Source of the DNA: Planococcus liqunii
GTDB lineage: Bacteria > Bacillota > Bacilli > Bacillales_A > Planococcaceae
Direction of reading: 5' to 3'
Assembly: GCF_030413595.1 (NCBI RefSeq)
Contig: NZ_CP129238.1
Span: 1,364,001-1,428,000 of the forward strand
DNA: 64,000 nucleotides
The translations under genes and the position numbers were made by a program. Numbering within the stretch: position 1 is the stretch's first letter; every line of letters begins with the position of its first letter. The notes beneath the pieces are model-generated. The model had not been told where the DNA came from. It saw only the letters and a program-made list of their open reading frames with translations, and made no database searches. Shown one piece after another: positions 59,593 through 64,000 of the stretch.

Positions 59593-60984
59593 ATGTTTCA
59601 GATTAAAGAAGTTTTTTCACCATCCATCAAAGAAGCGTTTGCCATAACCGCTTTGATCGTCCTAATCATTAGCGTCAGCTTAATCAAATTTCAAGCAGTT
59701 CCCCACATGCCGATTCTTTTTGCAATTCTTCTATTGATTTGCTACGGACTCATCAAAGGCGTGCCGTACTACAAATTGGAAAAAGGTTTGGTCGCCGGAG
59801 CAGGAGCCGGCATGAGTGCCGTATTTCTCTTTTTCTTCATCGGCATCTTGATCAGCAGCTGGATGATGAGCGGGACGATTCCGACGCTAATATACGCGGG
59901 CTTCAACTTGGTGACGCCGCTGTTCTTTTTTGCCATCGTTTTTGTGGTTACCTCCATTATCGGGCTGTCTATCGGAAGTTCACTGACGACCGTAGCAACA
60001 GTCGGTGTGGCGTTTATCGGCATGGCATCTGTTATGGACATTTCGCTAGCGATTACGGCCGGCGCTATTGTTTCTGGTGCGTTTTTCGGGGACAAAATGT
60101 CTCCACTGTCCGATACGACCAATCTGGCATCTTCTATGGTCGGAGTGGATTTGTTCGAGCATATTCGCAATATGGGCTGGACGACCGTTCCGGCGTTTAT
60201 CATTTCACTGATTGTATTTGCCGTGCTGTCCCCGGATTCATCAGTGGCCCAAGTGGACGACGTGGCCATTTTCCAGCAAGGCTTGCTGGATACGGGCGCC
60301 ATCCACTGGTATTCAATGATTCCGTTGGTTGTCCTGATCATTTTAACAATCGGAAAAGTGCCGGCCATGATGACGCTTGCCGTCAGTTCCATTGTTGCAG
60401 TCGCTATTTCTTTTTTCCACTTCAGTTACAGCGCGGCAGAAGTGCTGGCAATTTTGTACAGCGGTTTCGTTTCTGAAACAGGCGTTAAAGACATCGATAC
60501 GCTGCTTTCAAGAGGCGGGATGGAAAGTATGCTGTTTACGGTCGGCTTGGTTCTGCTCGCACTCAGCATGGGCGGCTTGTTGTTCACGCTCGGAATCGTC
60601 CAATGCCTGCTCGGAAAACTCGAGAGCGTACTGAAGAAAGTTTCTTCTGTGATTGCGGCATCGGCGTTGACGGCCATTGGCATCAATGTCCTGATTGGTG
60701 AACAATACTTGTCGATTTTATTGACTGGCCAAGCATTCCATAAGCAATATGAAAAAGTGGGCCTTACCGGGAAAAATTTAAGCCGAGTAATGGAAGACGC
60801 CGGGACGGTCGTCAATCCGCTGGTTCCTTGGAGCGTATGCGGCATTTTCATCACTTCCATTTTAGGGGTCTCTACTTTAACTTATCTGCCATTTGCATTC
60901 TTTTGCCTCTTGTCGCCGATTTTGACGGTTTTGTTCGGCTACACCGGCAAAACCCTGACTTACCGGAAAGCGGAAGAATTGTAA
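59593..60984 (+). CDS. NhaC-family transporter, probable tyrosine transporter (YheL-like)
   Basis: A 463-residue membrane protein of the NhaC Na+/H+ antiporter family. It has 11–12 helices with the conserved SGAFFGDKMSPLSDTTNLA motif (about 155–175) and PLVPWSVCG late. NhaC relatives include amino-acid transporters controlled by T-boxes, such as the tyrosine-linked YheL of B. subtilis, and the Tyr T-box here supports a tyrosine substrate rather than plain sodium exchange. AGGAGG lies 12 bases before ATG 59593. Confidence 0.82.
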   Translation: MFQIKEVFSPSIKEAFAITALIVLIISVSLIKFQAVPHMPILFAILLLICYGLIKGVPYYKLEKGLVAGAGAGMSAVFLFFFIGILISSWMMSGTIPTLIYAGFNLVTPLFFFAIVFVVTSIIGLSIGSSLTTVATVGVAFIGMASVMDISLAITAGAIVSGAFFGDKMSPLSDTTNLASSMVGVDLFEHIRNMGWTTVPAFIISLIVFAVLSPDSSVAQVDDVAIFQQGLLDTGAIHWYSMIPLVVLIILTIGKVPAMMTLAVSSIVAVAISFFHFSYSAAEVLAILYSGFVSETGVKDIDTLLSRGGMESMLFTVGLVLLALSMGGLLFTLGIVQCLLGKLESVLKKVSSVIAASALTAIGINVLIGEQYLSILLTGQAFHKQYEKVGLTGKNLSRVMEDAGTVVNPLVPWSVCGIFITSILGVSTLTYLPFAFFCLLSPILTVLFGYTGKTLTYRKAEEL

Positions 60985-61123
60985 TCGTCAGCGGACCTGT
61001 AGCGTGCTTTTGAAAAGTTGTATAAGAAATTAGGTAGAAATTCCTTTCGTTGTCAATATTTCTAAAGTATAAGCGTATTTTTTCATATATAATAAAAGCG
61101 AGTATACAAAAAGGGGTAGAGCA

Positions 61124-61957
61124 ATGAACGGAATAACGAATTTTTCTGCTTATATAAATGGAAATGTAGAATCCATCTCCAATCAGATTGTTGAAAGTGT
61201 AATCAGCAGAATGGGATTAGTCATTTCAGATGCTGAAAAAGAACAGGCCATTGCCATGTACAATCAACTTCTTGGCTTTTTCGGCGATATATTGATTTAT
61301 AAAGATGAAGAAGTGGTTCCGGAAGAACTGATCAAATGGAGCAAAAACAATGCAGCGATGCAAGTTGCTGGTGGCGGAAAAATTTCTGAAATCGTGGTGC
61401 GCTATGGCCCAACGCGGGAAATTGTCAATGAAATGTTTACCGATCTTAGCGTAGAGCTTGAATTGACTGTCAGAGAAGCAGGCTTTATCTTAAAACGCAT
61501 CAGCCAAATTCTGGACGTCAGTTTAAATGAAACGTTTTTTGCATTTGAACGGCTGTCAGATCAATATCAGGAAGAAACGCGAAAAGAGCTGACCAAATTA
61601 TCAGCTCCGATTGTCCCAATCCAGGACGATATAGTGGTCTTGCCGCTAATCGGTTTTATTGATGAAGTACGAGTTCGCCACATCATTGATAATGTCATTC
61701 CACAATTGGCTGAGATGAATGTCCGGCACGTCATTTCGGATTTTTCAGGCTTAGTGATGATCAATGCCCAAGTAGCAGAAGCCATCTACCAGATTGGCGG
61801 CACACTGCGTTTGATGGGGATTCATATAGTAGTTGCCGGCCTGCGTCCGGATCTTGCACAGACAATTGTCAATACAGGAATGGACATGTCGATGACCGAG
61901 TCTTATGCAACGGTCAAACAGGCCCTGAAAGTTTTAACTGAACAAGAAAAAGCGTGA
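61124..61957 (+). CDS. RsbR-family paralogue lacking both phosphorylation sites
   Basis: A 277-residue RsbR-type protein: a sensory globin-like N-terminal domain (about 1–150) and a STAS domain (about 165–270; PLIGFIDEVRVRHI, SDFSGLVMINAQVA). In RsbRA the acceptors are T171 and T205. Here the aligned residues are E181 (GFIDEV, against GEIDT/GEITS) and A215 (MINAQVA, against IIDTMVA). The paralogue at 25793 keeps both. It should therefore not be switched by RsbT in the usual way. A hairpin terminator overlaps its stop. Confidence 0.82.
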   Translation: MNGITNFSAYINGNVESISNQIVESVISRMGLVISDAEKEQAIAMYNQLLGFFGDILIYKDEEVVPEELIKWSKNNAAMQVAGGGKISEIVVRYGPTREIVNEMFTDLSVELELTVREAGFILKRISQILDVSLNETFFAFERLSDQYQEETRKELTKLSAPIVPIQDDIVVLPLIGFIDEVRVRHIIDNVIPQLAEMNVRHVISDFSGLVMINAQVAEAIYQIGGTLRLMGIHIVVAGLRPDLAQTIVNTGMDMSMTESYATVKQALKVLTEQEKA

Positions 61958-61982
61958 AATCATTCGATTTCACGCTTTTTTA
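61947..61982 (+). terminator. Terminator overlapping the stop of the RsbR paralogue
   Basis: AAAAAGCGTGAAATC pairs with GATTTCACGCTTTTT around ATTC. The TGA stop lies inside the left arm. Confidence 0.92.
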
Positions 61983-62014
61983 GGCTGTTGAGAAACATTC
62001 TATTCTCTAAGCCA

Positions 62015-62130
62015 TTTCGCTCCAAGTGGACGCTTTCCGCGGGCACGGCTTCAGCCGCTTCCTTCGCTGCGCTCCGTCCAGGGGCTTCAGCTCGTGCTGT
62101 TCCCGCAGGAGTCGCCACTTTCCGCTTCAT
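62015..62130. repeat. GC-rich intergenic repeat element B1
   Basis: CCAAGTGGACGCTTTCCGCGGGCA at the left, CTGTTCCCGCAGGAGTCGCCACTT at the right, with a central CTTCAGCC / GGGGCTTCAGC part. Inverted ends are imperfect (AAGTGGACGC against GCGACTCC). The CTTTCCG(C/T)GGG and CCC(A/G)CAGGAGTC cores are the same as in element A1. The gene-free stretch 61958–62438 holds this and B2; no reading frame is convincing. Confidence 0.7.
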
Positions 62131-62305
62131 TCGGCTCACTCTTTTCATAAAGAATTGTTTTTATCAAAAAGAGTGGAAGAGTAGTCATGCTATTTATTCA
62201 TTGCTCTCCAACGATATGGAGCAACCCAGCGGAGAAAACCCTACTGCTCCTGCAGTGCTGCGCACTTCGTCGCAAAGACTTAGCCTCGCAGGCTTCGACT
62301 AATGT

Positions 62306-62395
62306 CTTGCCTGCGGGAAAGCGAGACAGCCGAGACCCCGCAAGACGCGCAGCGGCTGAGGAGGCTTGGCGCTCGCCCGCGGCAAGCGCAGCTGG
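62306..62395. repeat. GC-rich intergenic repeat element B2
   Basis: GCCTGCGGGAAAGCGAGACAG at the left and GCTCGCCCGCGGCAAGCGCAG at the right, with CCGAGACCCCGCAAG and GGCTGAGGAGGC between. It is a related copy in the opposite sense. Elements B1 and B2 are separated by about 175 bases of AT-richer sequence. Confidence 0.65.
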
Positions 62396-62438
62396 TTTGC
62401 GAAATATCGGTGATATTCAAAAAAGAATTTTTTTCTAT

Positions 62439-63146
62439 TTATACGCCGCGTTTATTGCCCCACACCAAGGTATGGAGCTGTGGCAAGACTTTGGCATTGT
62501 TCATAATTGATGAGCGGACGGCTTGATCGATGAGCCATTCATAGCGCTCTAAAAGGGTGGCTGTGAGGCCTGTGTCGTCCGTTGTGGCCGTGTCGCTGTT
62601 GCCGGTCTGTAAATAGAACGGGACAGCTGGGTAGCGCAGATGGAGGTCTTCGGCATACTTGAAATCCTCTTCATCAAAAATGACCACTTTCAGGCTGGCA
62701 TTGGCACCCGCAAGCTTGTCCATGAAAAAATCCAGTTTGCCGAAATCTGTCTTCATGCCGGAACTTGGCGGTTTCGGTGAAATGGTGATGTCGTCGATTG
62801 CCGGCATCCAGTCCTGCCAAATCGATCCTTGCGTTTCCACGCCGACTTTCCAGCCGTTTTCCTGGCATAGAGCCACCAGCTCGGCAATGCCTTTGTGCAA
62901 TGCAGGGTTGCCGCCGGATATGGTCACATGGGAAAAGGCTTGGCCGCCGATCGCTTTAAGTTCCCCAATGATATCTTCAGGCTTTTTAGAGACGCTTTTG
63001 CCGGTGCCATCCCATGTGAATTTGGAATCACACCACGAACAGGAGTAATCACAGCCGGCGGTCCGGACAAACATCGTTTTTTGCCCCATGACCATGCCTT
63101 CGCCTTGGATGGTCGGACCGAATACTTCCATAACCGGTATTCTCAT
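62439..63146 (-). CDS. queE: 7-carboxy-7-deazaguanine synthase QueE
   Basis: A 235-residue radical SAM enzyme that makes 7-carboxy-7-deazaguanine from 6-carboxytetrahydropterin in the queuosine pathway. The iron–sulfur motif CDYSCSWC (Cx3Cx2C) is near residues 31–38, with GEG and SGGNPAL beside. ATG 63146 follows GGAGGAC and overlaps the queD stop by four bases, so translation is coupled. Third gene of queC-queD-queE. Confidence 0.93.
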   Translation of the reverse strand: MRIPVMEVFGPTIQGEGMVMGQKTMFVRTAGCDYSCSWCDSKFTWDGTGKSVSKKPEDIIGELKAIGGQAFSHVTISGGNPALHKGIAELVALCQENGWKVGVETQGSIWQDWMPAIDDITISPKPPSSGMKTDFGKLDFFMDKLAGANASLKVVIFDEEDFKYAEDLHLRYPAVPFYLQTGNSDTATTDDTGLTATLLERYEWLIDQAVRSSIMNNAKVLPQLHTLVWGNKRGV

Positions 63147-63568
63147 TGGAAGTCCTCCTTGGAGGGACGGTATACGACATAGCTCGTCGGCGTTTCCCGG
63201 ACAATTACTTGCAGGCAATGCGGCTGGTTGGCAGTGGATTGAAGAAGGTTCTCAACCATTTGCCAGATTTGTTGGGCCAGGAGTTCTGTCGTCGGAAACT
63301 GTGCTTCAAATTCAGGATGGTGATTCAATACCGAATGATCGTATTTTTTATGGATTAAATTTTTCAGTAGTTTAAAATCTATTAGAAAACCAGTGGTGTC
63401 GAGTTCGTTTCCACAAATCGTGAGATTGATGAAATACGTGTGGCCATGCATTTCCTGGCATTTTCCTGCGTCTTCGCTAGGAATGAAATGGGCTGCTGAA
63501 AAATGCATGTCTTTGTTCAATTCGAATCGAAATTCGTGCGGGATAGAAGGATAGAATTGCTGCATCAT
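63143..63568 (-). CDS. queD: 6-carboxytetrahydropterin synthase QueD
   Basis: A 141-residue enzyme that converts dihydroneopterin triphosphate to 6-carboxytetrahydropterin for preQ0 synthesis. The zinc His residues are visible in HFSAAHFIP and [18 protein letters not shown] and a C-terminal [11 protein letters not shown] are typical. ATG 63568 overlaps the queC stop (ATGA), and it gives the normal length; the ORF reads further up inside queC. Middle gene of the operon. Confidence 0.93.
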   Translation of the reverse strand: MMQQFYPSIPHEFRFELNKDMHFSAAHFIPSEDAGKCQEMHGHTYFINLTICGNELDTTGFLIDFKLLKNLIHKKYDHSVLNHHPEFEAQFPTTELLAQQIWQMVENLLQSTANQPHCLQVIVRETPTSYVVYRPSKEDFQ

Positions 63569-64000
63569 AAATGAGCACCTGCAGCTTTTTTCGCTTTGTA
63601 CGCGCTGAGCCCTTCGTTTCGCAGGATGCAGGATGGGCATTCACCGCAACCGGAACTTGGAATGCCGTTGTAGCAGGTCAGGGTTTTCTCCTGGACAAAG
63701 TCGAGTGCATCCAATTGGTCCGACAGTTCCCATACTTCGGATTTATCGAGCCACATTAAAGGTGTGTGGATGACAAATTGCTTGTCCATAGCCAGGTTCA
63801 ACGTGACATTGAGCGATTTGATGAATGTATCCCGGCAATCGGGATAGCCGCTGAAATCGGTCTCGCTGACGCCTGTTATCAAATGCCGGGCCCCAATGGC
63901 ATCAGCATAAACCGCTGCAAAAGATAAAAACAAGTGGTTTCTGCCGGGCACAAACGTAGAGGGCAATTCGCCTTCGGTTGCTGTTACTTCGATGTCGTCC
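63565..64000 (-). CDS. queC: 7-cyano-7-deazaguanine synthase QueC, C-terminal part
   Basis: The frame stays open to the window edge, so the N-terminal part with the PP-loop lies beyond 64000. Visible are [30 protein letters not shown] and the zinc cysteines in [11 protein letters not shown] near the C-terminus. QueC uses ATP and ammonia to turn 7-carboxy-7-deazaguanine into preQ0. It is the upstream gene of queC-queD-queE; any preQ1 riboswitch would lie outside this window. Confidence 0.95.
   Translation of the reverse strand, partial: DDIEVTATEGELPSTFVPGRNHLFLSFAAVYADAIGARHLITGVSETDFSGYPDCRDTFIKSLNVTLNLAMDKQFVIHTPLMWLDKSEVWELSDQLDALDFVQEKTLTCYNGIPSSGCGECPSCILRNEGLSAYKAKKAAGAHL

Noticed and set aside
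58207..60984. The NhaC gene as a plain sodium/proton antiporter
   Set aside because: Its T-box leader with a Tyr specifier points to an amino-acid substrate; simple ion exchange would not explain tRNA control.
61988..62526. Open frames of 74–107 codons on + in the second repeat block
   Set aside because: They overlap repeat elements B1/B2 and the queE end, have no ribosome site and encode repeat-derived Ala/Arg-rich sequence.

Overview
The window is a stretch of low-to-mid GC Bacillota chromosome. Its gene order follows the Bacillus subtilis trmB–ytoP–ytpPQRS–murC–ytxGHJ–aroA–ccpA–acuCBA–acsA–tyrS–rpsD–ezrA–iscS–thiI–sppA–tpx–ytxK neighbourhood. The intergenic GC-rich palindromic repeats and the gene content suggest a Planococcaceae member (Planococcus/Planomicrobium-like). 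This placement rests on remembered gene order and is an inference; no database search was done. Nearly all genes have clear Shine-Dalgarno sites, and most units end in strong hairpin terminators.

Layout. 1–8.5 kb: tail of trmB, a YtnP-like lactonase, an M42 aminopeptidase, a DUF84 NTPase, a lipoprotein, and the ytpP-ytpQ-ytpR-sftA operon. 8.7–18.7 kb: murC; the SigB-type ytxG-ytxH-ytxJ stress operon; the DAHP synthase/chorismate mutase gene; ccpA; and the acetate module in which acsA is divergent from acuA-acuB-acuC (acetyl-CoA synthetase with its acetylase and deacetylase). 18.8–27.6 kb: a class A penicillin-binding protein, tyrS behind a tyrosine T-box, a YflT-domain stress protein with a perfect SigB promoter, a cobalamin-binding-like protein, an RsbR stressosome paralogue and rpsD. 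27.6–41.4 kb: methionine gamma-lyase with a cre site, fRMsr, histidinol phosphatase, ezrA, iscS-thiI, an acyl-CoA synthetase, a 725-base repeat block, rarD, sppA, an RDD protein, tpx and ytxK.

41.4–58 kb is the accessory part. It holds a run of small soluble enzymes: four GNAT acetyltransferases plus a RibT-like protein, two Nudix hydrolases, two nucleotidyltransferases, a P-loop kinase-like protein and a broken methyltransferase. Mixed in are two MFS transporters, an SgrR-like regulator, a DMT transporter and several proteins of unknown function. Two of these genes show frameshift damage. 58–64 kb: an AbrB-type membrane protein, an NhaC-family transporter behind a second tyrosine T-box, a second RsbR paralogue lacking both phospho-acceptor residues, a second intergenic repeat block, and the translationally coupled queC-queD-queE operon, with queC cut by the window end.

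Themes that tie the window together: carbon control (ccpA, acsA/acuABC, the cre before methionine gamma-lyase), the SigB stress response (two SigB promoters and two RsbR paralogues), and tyrosine sensing by T-box at both the tyrosyl-tRNA synthetase and a probable tyrosine transporter. I found no CRISPR array, prophage, transposase or clear novel defence system. The best leads are the single-cysteine Tpx, the phospho-dead RsbR paralogue, the second Tyr T-box and the terminator-flanked repeat block.
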